A stretch of DNA of 64,000 nt from Liriodendron chinense (taxonomy: Eukaryota; Streptophyta; Magnoliopsida; Magnoliales; Magnoliaceae): NCBI GenBank assembly GCA_003013855.2, contig ML058526.1:4650001-4714000 (forward strand). Direction: 5' to 3'. A model generated the notes under the pieces. It worked only from the letters and a program-made list of their open reading frames with translations. It searched no databases and was not told the origin of the DNA. Positions 63,690 to 64,000 of the stretch are shown piece after piece; the stretch's first letter is position 1, and every line of letters begins with the position of its first letter. Both the position numbers and the translations under genes were made by a program.

Positions 63690-64000
63690 ACTCCAAGGGA
63701 GGAAGTTCAACTGCAGCGGCACAACATATTCCACACGCGGTGCACCATGAATGAGAAGGTCTGTAACATCATCATCGATAGTGGTAGCAGCGAAAATATC
63801 GTGTCCAAAGTGATGGTGGACAAATTGCTGGTTGTCGACCACAAAGCATCCAGCCCCACACCATTGGTTGGATCAAGAAGGTCAGCGAAACTAAGGTAAC
63901 AAAACAATACTTAATTTCTTTTTCGATTGATCGAAGATATAAAGATAAGGTTCTTTGTGGTGTGGTGGATATGGAGGCCTACCACATGCTACTCGTTCGA
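63690..64000 (+). pseudogene. gypsy protease remnant, cut by the window end
   Basis: HNIFHTRCTMNEKVCNIIID then SGSSENIVSKVMVDKL gives the aspartic protease active site DSG. A frameshift near 63850 moves to KKVSETKVTKQYLISFSIDRR and VDMEAYHMLLV, the end of the protease fold. RT would follow outside the window. Confidence 0.78.

Noticed and set aside
1..64000. CRISPR array, bacterial operon or novel multigene defence system
   Set aside because: Introns, plant retroelements and plant gene families throughout; no regularly spaced short repeats with unique spacers.

Overview
This window is nuclear DNA from a flowering plant. Three plant-type genes or gene parts sit in a repeat-dominated background: a six-exon laccase, a short THA8-like pentatricopeptide repeat (PPR) gene, and the last exon of a CHX-type cation/H+ exchanger. 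The rest is mostly plant LTR retrotransposons (copia and gypsy), hAT transposon remains and dense small inverted-repeat elements built around GTGGGCCC / GGGCCCAC. The recurrent 'CATCATGGTGGGCCCCAC' and 'CTTGATCCAAAACTTCTGTGG' repeats resemble magnoliid genomes as I remember them; that placement is an impression, not a proof.

Layout. 1-6966 is a decayed copia element on the minus strand that runs off the left edge. A SINE-like insertion sits in its pol region and a 2.87-kb solo LTR sits in its 5' LTR, so three insertion events are stacked. 6985-8530 is a ~0.6-kb tandem (satellite-like) repeat. 8540-15100 is a cluster of foldback MITEs around the CHX exon (10109-11287). 15100-20560 holds hAT transposase remains, one of them split by an internally deleted gypsy element with both LTRs and a near-perfect target duplication. 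20560-26030 is telomere-like repeats, microsatellites, MITE pieces and a ~1.96-kb LTR-like insertion.

26200-44877 is the PPR gene. Its two coding exons (378 and 393 bp) join in frame across a ~17.9-kb intron packed with a deleted copia element, a gypsy pol fragment, a nearly full-length gypsy element on the opposite strand, MITEs, and an 816-bp hAT-type element with an exact 8-bp target duplication. 45.9-48 kb is a ~2-kb imperfect palindrome. 49-54 kb holds MITEs, including one with 9-bp Mutator-type target duplications, and local duplications. 54240-58205 (minus) is an apparently intact laccase of 572 residues. 58.3-61.7 kb is intergenic with MITEs. From 61761 the 5' LTR, gag and protease of a gypsy element run off the right edge; it belongs to the same LTR family as the deleted element at 17.6-20.1 kb.

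How the parts work together: the genes are unrelated housekeeping or cell-wall functions with no operon-like logic. I found no CRISPR array, no tRNA or rRNA gene and no undescribed multigene system. The interest lies in the insertion chronology, the repeat-swollen introns, and the small-element families that carry readable target duplications.
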